Shown one piece after another: positions 26,161-38,790 of a stretch of 64,000 bases of DNA. The DNA is from Cladorhizidae sp. MBARI D1340-BT2. Taxonomy: Eukaryota > Porifera > Demospongiae > Poecilosclerida > Cladorhizidae. The stretch covers positions 1,075,001 through 1,139,000 of the forward strand of contig JAQNBH010000019.1 of assembly GCA_028752905.1 (NCBI GenBank), read 5' to 3'. Both the position numbers and the translations under genes were made by a program. The first letter of the stretch is position 1. Each line of letters begins with the position of its first letter. The notes below the pieces were generated by a model. It made no database searches and had not been told where the DNA came from. It was given only the letters and a program-made list of their open reading frames with translations.

Positions 26161-29100
26161 GCTAAACATGTTAGCTTCGTAGATTATCCACACTTCACTG
26201 AATAGACTTGATGTATAGCTATTAAGATAGGACTCTCTAAGTGCTCTCTCTTGATACCAAACATCCATATATTCTGCACACTTCACTGTAATGGACTTGC
26301 AAGATAGGTATCTCTCAGTGTTCTCTATCTTGAGCTAAACATGTTAGCTTCATAGATTCTCCACACTTCACTGAATAGACTTGATATATAGCTCTAAAGG
26401 TAGGCCTCTCTCTGTTCTCTCTCTTGATACCAAACATCCGTATATTCTGCATACATAGAATCACAAGATAGGTTTCTCTATGTGTTCTCTATCTTGATGC
26501 TAAACAGGTTAGCTTCATAGATTCTCCACACTTCACTGTATAAACTTGATATATAGCTATTAAGATAGGTCTCTCCCTGTGCTCTCTGTTGGTTTCAAAC
26601 ATCCATAATATTCTGCACACTTCACTGTAATGGACTTGATATGATTCGAATGATAGGTTTCATTATGTGTTCTCTATCTTGATATTTGCCCTAATTTGGT
26701 CTATATGTTTCTCATTTCCCCCCCCAAAATCTTGTTATTTTGCCGTAAAGCTCATAACTTTTTAACACTTTACCCAAAAAAGATAATTTTTATATCACCG
26801 GATAGCCCTTCTAATTATCTGTCTTTTGTACGTGCCAAAATTTTGAGTACTCTAAGTATTAGCTAGTTATGGTGATTTGAAGTGGTAAGGTTTGCGATCT
26901 TTCCTGGCGTTTTCCAGTTGCCAAAGCGGTGGCCTGCCAGTGAAAAACCACTACATTTATTGATAATCTGTTGACATGTTGCAGATAAGGGCCTTCTCTA
27001 TCAGTTGACAAAATCTGGGACTTTGGTCTTGTTAATTAGGGCAGTTATGAATTGTACTCTTACTTGATGCTAAACATGTTAGCTTCGTAGATTATCCACA
27101 CTTCACTGAATAGACTTGATGTATAGCTATTAAGATAGGACTCTCTAAGTGCTCTCTCTTGATACCAAACATCCATATATTCTGCACACTTCACTGTAAT
27201 GGACTTGCAAGATAGGTATCTCTCAGTGTTCTCTATCTTGAGCTAAACATGTTAGCTTCATAGATTCTCCACACTTCACTGAATAGACTTGATATATAGC
27301 TCTAAAGGTAGGCCTCTCTCTGTTCTCTCTCTTGATACCAAACATCCGTATATTCTGCATACATAGAATCACAAGATAGGTTTCTCTATGTGTTCTCTAT
27401 CTTGATGCTAAACAGGTTAGCTTCATAGATTCTCCACACTTCACTGTATAAACTTGATATATAGCTATTAAGATAGGTCTCTCCCTGTGCTCTCTGTTGA
27501 TATCAAACATCCATAATATTCTGCACACTTCACTGTAATGGACTTGATATGATTCGAATGATAGGTTTCATTATGTGTTCTCTATCTTGATATTTGCCCT
27601 AATTTGGTCTATATGTTTCTCATTTTCCCCCCAAAAATCTTGTTATTTTGCCGTAAAGCTCATAACTTTTCTACACTTTACCCCAAAAAGAAAATTTTTA
27701 TATCACCGGATAGCCCTTCTAATTATCTGTCTTTTGTACGTGCCAAAATTTTGAGTACTCTAAGTATTAGTAAGTTATGGTGATTTGAAGTGGTAAGGTT
27801 TGCGATCTTTCCTGGCGTTTTCCAGTTGCCAAAGCGGTGGCCTGCCAGTGAAAAACCACTACATTTATTGATAATCTGTTGACATGTTGCAGATAAGGGC
27901 CTTCTCTATCAGTTGACAAAATCTGGGACTTTGGTCTTGTTAATTAGGGCAGTTATGAATTGTACTCTTACTTGATGCTAAACATGTTAGCTTCGTAGAT
28001 TATCCACACTTCACTGAATAGACTTGATGTATAGCTATTAAGATAGGACTCTCTAAGTGCTCTCTCTTGATACCAAACATCCATATATTCTGCACACTTC
28101 ACTGTAATGGACTTGCAAGATAGGTATCTCTCAGTGTTCTCTATCTTGAGCTAAACATGTTAGCTTCATAGATTCTCCACACTTCACTGAATAGACTTGA
28201 TATATAGCTCTAAAGGTAGGCCTCTCTCTGTTCTCTCTCTTGATACCAAACATCCGTATATTCTGCATACATAGAATCACAAGATAGGTTTCTCTATGTG
28301 TTCTCTATCTTGATGCTAAACAGGTTAGCTTCATAGATTCTCCACACTTCACTGTATAAACTTGATATATAGCTATTAAGATAGGTCTCTCCCTGTGCTC
28401 TCTGTTGATATCAAACATCCATAATATTCTGCACACTTCACTGTAATGGACTTGATATGATTCGAATGATAGGTTTCATTATGTGTTCTCTATCTTGATA
28501 TTTGCCCTAATTTGGTCTATATGTTTCTCATTTCCCCCCCAAAAATCTTGTTATTTTGCCGTTAAGCTCATAACTTTTCTACACTTTACCCAAAAAAGAT
28601 AATTTTTATATCACGGGATAGCCCTTCTAATTATCTGTCTTTTGTACGTGCCAAAATTTTGAGTACTCTAAGTATTAGCAAGTTATGGTGATTTGAAGTG
28701 GTAAGGTTTGCGATCTTTCCTGGCGTTTTCCAGTTGCCAAAGCGGTGGCCTGCCAGTGAAAAACCAGTACATTTATTGATAATCTGTTGACATGTTGCAG
28801 ATAAGGGCCTTCTCTATCAGTTGACAAAATCTGGGACTTTGGTCTTGTTAATTAGGGCAGTTATGAATTGTACTACTCTTACTTGATGCTAAACATGTTA
28901 GCTTCGTAGATTATCCACACTTCACTGAATAGACTTGATGTATAGCTATTAAGATAGGACTCTCTAAGTGCTCTCTCTTGATACCAAACATCCATATATT
29001 CTGCACACTTCACTGTAATGGACTTGCAAGATAGGTATCTCTCAGTGTTCTCTATCTTGAGCTAAACATGTTAGCTTCATAGATTCTCCACACTTCACTG

Positions 29101-29795
29101 AATAGACTTGATATATAGCTCTAAAGGTAGGCCTCTCTCTGTTCTCTCTCTTGATACCAAACATCCGTATATTCTGCATACATAGAATCACAAGATAGGT
29201 TTCTCTATGTGTTCTCTATCTTGATGCTAAACAGGTTAGCTTCATAGATTCTCCACACTTCACTGTATAAACTTGATATATAGCTATTAAGATAGGTCTC
29301 TCCCTGTGCTCTCTGTTGATATCAAACATCCATAATATTCTGCACACTTCACTGTAATGGACTTGATATGATTCGAATGATAGGTTTCATTATGTGTTCT
29401 CTATCTTGATATTTGCCCTAATTTGGTCTATATGTTTCTCATTTTCCCCCCAAAAATCTTGTTATTTTGCCGTAAAGCTCATAACTTTTCTACACTTTAT
29501 CCAAAAAAGATAATTTTTATATCACGGGATAGCCCTTCTAATTATCTGTCTTTTGTACGTGCCAAAATTTTGAGTACTCTAAGTATTAGCTAGTTATGGT
29601 GATTTGAAGTGGTAAGGTTTGCGATCTTTCCTGGCGTTTTCCAGTTGCCAAAGCGGTGGCCTGCCAGTGAAAAACCACTACATTTATTGATAATCTGTTG
29701 ACATGTTGCAGATAAGGGCCTTCTCTATCAGTTGACAAAATCTGGGACTTTGGTCTTGTTAATTAGGGCAGTTATGAATTGTACTCTTACTTGAT
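26161..29795 (+). repeat. Block V copy 2: four-monomer higher-order unit (3635 bp)
   Basis: Starts are 26161, 27069, 27977 and 28888, each exactly 3635 bp after its counterpart. The class order and the TGTACTACTC insertion are the same. The last D (from about 29450) is different: its left half is CACGGG class with TTTATCC, and its right half is AGCTAG class, marking the end of the higher-order repeat. Confidence 0.85.
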
Positions 29796-32700
29796 GCTAA
29801 ACATGTTAGCTTCGTAGATTATCCACACTTCACTGAATAGACTTGATGTATAGCTATTAAGATAGGACTCTCTAAGTGCTCTCTCTTGATACCAAACATC
29901 CATATATTCTGCACACTTCACTGTAATGGACTTGCAAGATAGGTATCTCTCAGTGTTCTCTATCTTGAGCTAAACATGTTAGCTTCATAGATTCTCCACA
30001 CTTCACTGAATAGACTTGATATATAGCTCTAAAGGTAGGCCTCTCTCTGTTCTCTCTCTTGATCCCAAACATCCATATATTCTGCATACATAGAATCACA
30101 AGATAGGTTTCTCTATGTGTTCTCTATCTTGATGCTAAACAGGTTAGCTTCATAGATTCTCCACACTTCACTGTATAAACTTGATATATAGCTATTAAGA
30201 TAGGTCTCTCCCTGTGCTCTCTGTTGATATCAAACATCCATAATATTCTGCACACTTCACTGTAATGGACTTGATATGATTCGAATGATAGGTTTCATTA
30301 TGTGTTCTCTATCTTGATATTTGCCCTAATTTGGTCTATATGTTTCTCATTTTCCCCCCAAAAATCTTGTTATTTTGCCGTAAAGCTCATAACTTTTCTA
30401 CACTTTACCCCAAAAAGAAAATTTTTATATCACCGGATAGCCCTTCTAATTATCTGTCTTTTGTACGTGCCAAAATTTTGAGTACTCTAAGTATTAGTAA
30501 GTTATGGTGATTTGAAGTGGTAAGGTTTGCGATATTTCCTGGCGTTTTCCAGTTGCCAAAGCGGTGGCCTGCCAGTGAAAAACCACTACATTTATTGATA
30601 ATCTGTTGACATGTTGCAGATAAGGGCCTTCTCTATCAGTTGACAAAATCTGGGACTTTGGTCTTGTTAATTAGAGCAGTTATGAATTGTACTCTTACTT
30701 GATGCTAAACATGTTAGCTTCGTAGATTATCCACACTTCACTGAATAGACTTGATGTATAGCTATTAAGATAGGACTCTCTAAGTGCTCTCTCTTGATAC
30801 CAAACATCCATATATTCTGCACACTTCACTGTAATGGACTTGCAAGATAGGTATCTCTCAGTGTTCTCTATCTTGAGCTAAACATGTTAGCTTCATAGAT
30901 TCTCCACACTTCACTGAATAGACTTGATATATAGCTCTAAAGGTAGGCCTCTCTCTGTTCTCTCTCTTGATACCAAACATCCGTATATTCTGCATACATA
31001 GAATCACAAGATAGGTTTCTCTATGTGTTCTCTATCTTGATGCTAAACAGGTTAGCTTCATAGATTCTCCACACTTCACTGTATAAACTTGATATATAGC
31101 TATTAAGATAGGTCTCTCCCTGTGCTCTCTGTTGATATCAAACATCCATAATATTCTGCACACTTCACTGTAATGGACTTGATATGATTCGAATGATAGG
31201 TTTCATTATGTGTTCTCTATCTTGATATTTGCCCTAATTTGGTCTATATGTTTCTCATTTTCCCCCCAAAAATCTTGTTATTTTGCCGTAAAGCTCATAA
31301 CTTTTCTACACTTTACCCAAAAAAGATAATTTTTATATCACGGGATAGCCCTTCTAATTATCTGTCTTTTGTACGTACCAAAATTTTGAGTACTCTAAGC
31401 ATTAGCAAGTTATGGTGATTTGAAGTGGTAAGGTTTGAGATCTTTCCTGGCGTTTTCCAGTTGCCAAAGCGGTGGCCTGCCAGTGAAAAACCACTACATT
31501 TATTGATAATCTGTTGACATGTTGCAGATAAGGGCCTTCTCTATCAGTTGATAAAATCTGGGACTTTGATCTTGTTAATTAGGGCAGTTATGAATTGTAC
31601 TCTTACTTGATGCTAAACATGTTAGCTTCGTAGATTATCCACACTTCACTGAATAGACTTGATGTATAGCTATTAAGATAGGACTCTCTAAGTGCTCTCT
31701 CTTGATACCAAACATCCATATATTCTGCACACTTCACTGTAATGGACTTGCAAGATAGGTATCTCTCAGTGTTCTCTATCTTGAGCTAAACATGTTAGCT
31801 TCATAGATTCTCCACACTTCACTGAATAGACTTGATATATAGCTCTAAAGGTAGGACTCTCTCTGTTCTCTCTCTTGATACCAAACATCCGTATATTCTG
31901 CATACATAGAATCACAAGATAGGTTTCTCTATGTGTTCTCTATCTTGATGCTAAACAGGTTAGCTTCATAGATTCTCCACACTTCACTGTATAAACTTGA
32001 TATATAGCTATTAAGATAGGTCTCTCCCTGTGCTCTCTGTTGGTTTCAAACATCCATAATATTCTGCACACTTCACTGTAATGGACTTGATATGATTCGA
32101 ATGATAGGTTTCATTATGTGTTCTCTATCTTGATATTTGCCCTAATTTGGTCTATATGTTTCTCATTTCCCCCCCCAAAATCTTGTTATTTTGCCGTAAA
32201 GCTCATAACTTTTTAACACTTTACCCAAAAAAGATAATTTTTATATCACCGGATAGCCCTTCTAATTATCTGTCTTTTGTACGTGCCAAAATTTTGAGTA
32301 CTCTAAGTATTAGCTAGTTATGGTGATTTGAAGTGGTAAGGTTTGCGATCTTTCCTGGCGTTTTCCAGTTGCCAAAGCGGTGGCCTGCCAGTGAAAAACC
32401 ACTACATTTATTGATAATCTGTTGACATGTTGCAGATAAGGGCCTTCTCTATCAGTTGACAAAATCTGGGACTTTGGTCTTGTTAATTAGGGCAGTTATG
32501 AATTGTACTCTTACTTGATGCTAAACATGTTAGCTTCGTAGATTATCCACACTTCACTGAATAGACTTGATGTATAGCTATTAAGATAGGACTCTCTAAG
32601 TGCTCTCTCTTGATACCAAACATCCATATATTCTGCACACTTCACTGTAATGGACTTGCAAGATAGGTATCTCTCAGTGTTCTCTATCTTGAGCTAAACA

Positions 32701-35700
32701 TGTTAGCTTCATAGATTCTCCACACTTCACTGAATAGACTTGATATATAGCTCTAAAGGTAGGCCTCTCTCTGTTCTCTCTCTTGATACCAAACATCCAT
32801 ATATTCTGCATACATAGAATCACAAGATAGGTTTCTCTATGTGTTCTCTATCTTGATGCTAAACAGGTTAGCTTCATAGATTCTCCACACTTCACTGTAT
32901 AAACTTGATATATAGCTATTAAGATAGGTCTCTCCCTGTGCTCTCTGTTGATATCAAACATCCATAATATTCTGCACACTTCACTGTAATGGACTTGATA
33001 TGATTCGAATGATAGGTTTCATTATGTGTTCTCTATCTTGATATTTGCCCTAATTTGGTCTATATGTTTCTCATTTTCCCCCCAAAAATCTTGTTATTTT
33101 GCCGTAAAGCTCATAACTTTTCTACACTTTACCCCAAAAAGAAAATTTTTATATCACCGGATAGCCCTTCTAATTATCTGTCTTTTGTACGTGCCAAAAT
33201 TTTGAGTACTCTAAGTATTAGTAAGTTATGGTGATTTGAAGTGGTAAGGTTTGCGATCTTTCCTGGCGTTTTCCAGTTGCCAAAGCGGTGGCCTGCCAGT
33301 GAAAAACCACTACATTTATTGATAATCTGTTGACATGTTGCAGATAAGGGCCTTCTCTATCAGTTGACAAAATCTGGGACTTTGGTCTTGTTAATTAGAG
33401 CAGTTATGAATTGTACTCTTACTTGATGCTAAACATGTTAGCTTCGTAGATTATCCACACTTCACTGAATAGACTTGATGTATAGCTATTAAGATAGGAC
33501 TCTCTAAGTGCTCTCTCTTGATACCAAACATCCATATATTCTCCACACTTCACTGAATAGACTTGATATATAGCTCTAAAGGTAGGCCTCTCTCTGTTCT
33601 CTCTCTTGATACCAAACATCCATATATTCTGCATACATAGAATCACAAGATAGGTTTCTCTATGTGTTCTCTATCTTGATGCTAAACAGGTTAGCTTCAT
33701 AGATTCTCCACACTTCACTGTATAAACTTGATATATAGCTATTAAGATAGGTCTCTCCCTGTGCTCTCTGTTGATATCAAACATCCATAATATTCTGCAC
33801 ACTTCACTGTAATGGACTTGATATGATTCGAATGATAGGTTTCATTATGTGTTCTCTATCTTGATATTTGCCCTAATTTGGTCTATATGTTTCTCATTTT
33901 CCCCCCAAAAATCTTGTTATTTTGCCGTAAAGCTCATAACTTTTCTACACTTTACCCAAAAAAGATAATTTTTATATCACGGGATAGCCCTTCTAATTAT
34001 CTGTCTTTTGTACGTGCCAAAATTTTGAGTACTCTAAGTATTAGCAAGTTATGGTGATTTGAAGTGGTAAGGTTTGAGATCTTTCCTGGCGTTTTCCAGT
34101 TGCCAAAGCGGTGGCCTGCCAGTGAAAAACCACTACATTTATTGATAATCTGTTGACATGTTGCAGATAAGGGCCTTCTCTATCAGTTGATAAAATCTGG
34201 GACTTTGATCTTGTTAATTAGGGCAGTTATGAATTGTACTCTTACTTGATGCTAAACATGTTAGCTTCGTAGATTATCCACACTTCACTGAATAGACTTG
34301 ATGTATAGCTATTAAGATAGGACTCTCTAAGTGCTCTCTCTTTATACCAAACATCCATATATTCTGCACACTTCACTGTAATGGACTTGCAAGATAGGTA
34401 TCTCTCAGTGTTCTCTATCTTGAGCTAAACATGTTAGCTTCATAGATTCTCCACACTTCACTGAATAGACTTGATATATAGCTCTAAAGGTAGGCCTCTC
34501 TCTGTTCTCTCTCTTGATACCAAACATCCGTATATTCTGCATACATAGAATCACAAGATAGGTTTCTCTATGTGTTCTCTATCTTGATGCTAAACAGGTT
34601 AGCTTCATAGATTCTCCACACTTCACTGTATAAACTTGATATATAGCTATTAAGATAGGTCTCTCCCTGTGCTCTCTGTTGATATCAAACATCCATAATA
34701 TTCTGCACACTTCACTGTAATGGACTTGATATGATTCGAATGATAGGTTTCATTATGTGTTCTCTATCTTGATATTTGCCCTAATTTGGTCTATATGTTT
34801 CTCATTTTCCCCCCAAAAATCTTGTTATTTTGCCGTAAAGCTCATAACTTTTCTACACTTTACCCCAAAAAGAAAATTTTTATATCACCGGATAGCCCTT
34901 CTAATTATCTGTCTTTTGTACGTGCCAAAATTTTGAGTACTCTAAGTATTAGTAAGTTATGGTGATTTGAAGTGGTAAGGTTTGCGATCTTTCCTGGCGT
35001 TTTCCAGTTGCCAAAGCGGTGGCCTGCCAGTGAAAAACCACTACATTTATTGATAATCTGTTGACATGTTGCAGATAAGGGCCTTCTCTATCAGTTGACA
35101 AAATCTGGGACTTTGGTCTTGTTAATTAGGGCAGTTATGAATTGTACTCTTACTTGATGCTAAACATGTTAGCTTCGTAGATTATCCACACTTCACTGAA
35201 TAGACTTGATGTATAGCTATTAAGATAGGACTCTCTAAGTGCTCTCTCTTGATACCAAACATCCATATATTCTGCACACTTCACTGTAATGGACTTGCAA
35301 GATAGGTACCTCTCAGTGTTCTCTATCTTGAGCTAAACATGTTAGCTTCATAGATTCTCCACACTTCACTGAATAGACTTGATATATAGCTCTAAAGGTA
35401 GGCCTCCCTCTGTTCTCTCTCTTGATACCAAACATCCGTATATTCTGCATACATAGAATCACAAGATAGGTTTCTCTATGTGTTCTCTATCTTGATGCTA
35501 AACAGGTTAGCTTCATAGATTCTCCACACTTCACTGTATAAACTTGATATATAGCTATTAAGATAGGTCTCTCCCTGTGCTCTCTGTTGATATCAAACAT
35601 CCATAATATTCTGCACACTTCACTGTAATGGACTTGATATGATTCGAATGATAGGTTTCATTATGTGTTCTCTATCTTGATATTTGCCCTAATTTGGTCT

Positions 35701-36066
35701 ATATGTTTCTCATTTTCCCCCCAAAAATCTTGTTATTTTGCCGTAAAGCTCATAACTTTTCTACACTTTACCCAAAAAAGATAATTTTTATATCACGGGA
35801 TAGCCCTTCTAATTATCTGTCTTTTGTACGTGCCAAAATTTTGAGTACTCTAAGTATTAGCAAGTTATGGTGATTTGAAGTGGTAAGGTTTGAGATCTTT
35901 CCTGGCGTTTTCCAGTTGCCAAAGCGGTGGCCTGCCAGTGAAAAACCACTACATTTATTGATAATCTGTTGACATGTTGCAGATAAGGGCCTTCTCTATC
36001 AGTTGATAAAATCTGGGACTTTGATCTTGTTAATTAGGGCAGTTATGAATTGTACTCTTACTTGAT
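29796..36066 (+). repeat. Block VI: seven monomers including one shortened copy
   Basis: Starts are 29796, 30704, 31612, 32520, 33428, 34251 and 35159. A GAAAATTTTT/AGTAAG D with the rare TTAGAGCAG occurs twice, 2724 bp apart (about 30674 and 33398), showing a three-monomer repeat here. CCATATATTCTGCATAC (usually CCGTATATTC) occurs in B of three of these monomers. Confidence 0.8.
33428..34250 (+). repeat. Deleted monomer, 823 bp (one 85-bp half-unit missing)
   Basis: From the A start to the C start (33681) is 253 bp instead of 338. The sequence passes directly from CATATATTCT in the first half of A to CCACACTTCACTGAATAG, which belongs to B, so the second half of A and the start of B are gone. 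The junction lies in the shared ATTCT(G/C)CACACTTCACTG box, as expected for exchange between misaligned half-units. Confidence 0.9.
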
Positions 36067-38790
36067 GCTAAACATGTTAGCTTCGTAGATTATCCACACT
36101 TCACTGAATAGACTTGATGTATAGCTATTAAGATAGGACTCTCTAAGTGCTCTCTCTTTATACCAAACATCCATATATTCTGCACACTTCACTGTAATGG
36201 ACTTGCAAGATAGGTATCTCTCAGTGTTCTCTATCTTGAGCTAAATATGTTAGCTTCATAGATTCTCCACACTTCACTGAATAGACTTGATATATAGCTC
36301 TAAAGGTAGGCCTCTCTCTGTTCTCTCTCTTGATACCAAACATCCGTATATTCTGCATACATAGAATCACAAGATAGGTTTCTCTATGTGTTCTCTATCT
36401 TGATGCTAAACAGGTTAGCTTCATAGATTCTCCACACTTCACTGTATAAACTTGATATATAGCTATTAAGATAGGTCTCTCCCTGTGCTCTCTGTTGATA
36501 TCAAACATCCATAATATTCTGCACACTTCACTGTAATGGACTTGATATGATTCGAATGATAGGTTTCATTATGTGTTCTCTATCTTGATATTTGCCCTAA
36601 TTTGGTCTATATGTTTCTCATTTTCCCCCCAAAAATCTTGTTATTTTGCCGTAAAGCTCATAACTTTTCTACACTTTACCCAAAAAAGATAATTTTTATA
36701 TCACGGGATAGCCCTTCTAATTATCTCTCTTTTGTACGTGCCAAAATTTTGAGTACTCTAAGTATTAGCAAGTTATGGTGATTTGAAGTGGTAAGGTTTG
36801 AGATCTTTCCTGGCGTTTTCCAGTTGCCAAAGCGGTGGCCTGCCAGTGAAAAACCACTACATTTATTGATAATCTGTTGACATGTTGCAGATAAGGGCCT
36901 TCTCTATCAGTTGATAAAATCTGGGACTTTGATCTTGTTAATTAGGGCAGTTATGAATTGTACTCTTACTTGATGCTAAACATGTTAGCTTCGTAGATTA
37001 TCCACACTTCACTGAATAGACTTGATGTATAGCTATTAAGATAGGACTCTCTAAGTGCTCTCTCTTTATACCAAACATCCATATATTCTGCACACTTCAC
37101 TGTAATGGACTTGCAAGATAGGTATCTCTCAGTGTTCTCTATCTTGAGCTAAATATGTTAGCTTCATAGATTCTCCACACTTCACTGAATAGACTTGATA
37201 TATAGCTCTAAAGGTAGGCCTCTCTCTGTTCTCTCTCTTGATACCAAACATCCGTATATTCTGCATACATAGAATCACAAGATAGGTTTCTCTATGTGTT
37301 CTCTATCTTGATGCTAAACAGGTTAGCTTCATAGATTCTCCACACTTCACTGTATAAACTTGATATATAGCTATTAAGATAGGTCTCTCCCTGTGCTCTC
37401 TGTTGATATCAAACATCCATAATATTCTGCACACTTCACTGTAATGGACTTGATATGATTCGAATGATAGGTTTCATTATGTGTTCTCTATCTTGATATT
37501 TGCCCTAATTTGGTCTATATGTTTCTCATTTTCCCCCCAAAAATCTTGTTATTTTGCCGTAAAGCTCATAACTTTTCTACACTTTACCCAAAAAAGATAA
37601 TTTTTATATCACGGGATAGCCCTTCTAATTATCTGTCTTTTGTACGTGCCAAAATTTTGAGTACTCTAAGTATTAGCAAGTTATGGTGATTTGAAGTGGT
37701 AAGGTTTGAGATCTTTCCTGGCGTTTTCCAGTTGCCAAAGCGGTGGCCTGCCAGTGAAAAACCACTACATTTATTGATAATCTGTTGACATGTTGCAGAT
37801 AAGGGCCTTCTCTATCAGTTGATAAAATCTGGGACTTTGATCTTGTTAATTAGGGCAGTTATGAATTGTACTCTTACTTGATGCTAAACATGTTAGCTTC
37901 GTAGATTATCCACACTTCACTGAATAGACTTGATGTATAGCTATTAAGATAGGACTCTCTAAGTGCTCTCTCTTTATACCAAACATCCATATATTCTGCA
38001 CACTTCACTGTAATGGACTTGCAAGATAGGTATCTCTCAGTGTTCTCTATCTTGAGCTAAATATGTTAGCTTCATAGATTCTCCACACTTCACTGAATAG
38101 ACTTGATATATAGCTCTAAAGGTAGGCCTCTCTCTGTTCTCTCTCTTGATACCAAACATCCGTATATTCTGCATACATAGAATCACAAGATAGGTTTCTC
38201 TATGTGTTCTCTATCTTGATGCTAAACAGGTTAGCTTCATAGATTCTCCACACTTCACTGTATAAACTTGATATATAGCTATTAAGATAGGTCTCTCCCT
38301 GTGCTCTCTGTTGATATCAAACATCCATAATATTCTGCACACTTCACTGTAATGGACTTGATATGATTCGAATGATAGGTTTCATTATGTGTTCTCTATC
38401 TTGATATTTGCCCTAATTTGGTCTATATGTTTCTCATTTTCCCCCCAAAAATCTTGTTATTTTGCCGTAAAGCTCATAACTTTTCTACACTTTACCCCAA
38501 AAAGATAATTTTTATATCACCGGATAGCCCTTCTAATTATCTGTCTTTTGTACGTGCCAAAATTTTGAGTACTCTAAGTATTAGCAAGTTATGGTGATTT
38601 GAAGTGGTAAGGTTTGAGATCTTTCCTGGCGTTTTCCAGTTGCCAAAGCGGTGGCCTGCCAGTGAAAAACCACTACATTTATTGATAATCTGTTGACATG
38701 TTGCAGATAAGGGCCTTCTCTATCAGTTGATAAAATCTGGGACTTTGATCTTGTTAATTAGGGCAGTTATGAATTGTACTCTTACTTGAT
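36067..38790 (+). repeat. Block VII copy 1: three-monomer higher-order unit (2724 bp)
   Basis: Starts are 36067, 36975 and 37883. The markers are TATCTCTCTTTT in the first D (others TATCTGTC), CCCCAAAAAGAT/CACCGG in the third D, GCTAAATATGTTAGC opening each B, and CTCTTTATAC in each A. Confidence 0.85.
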
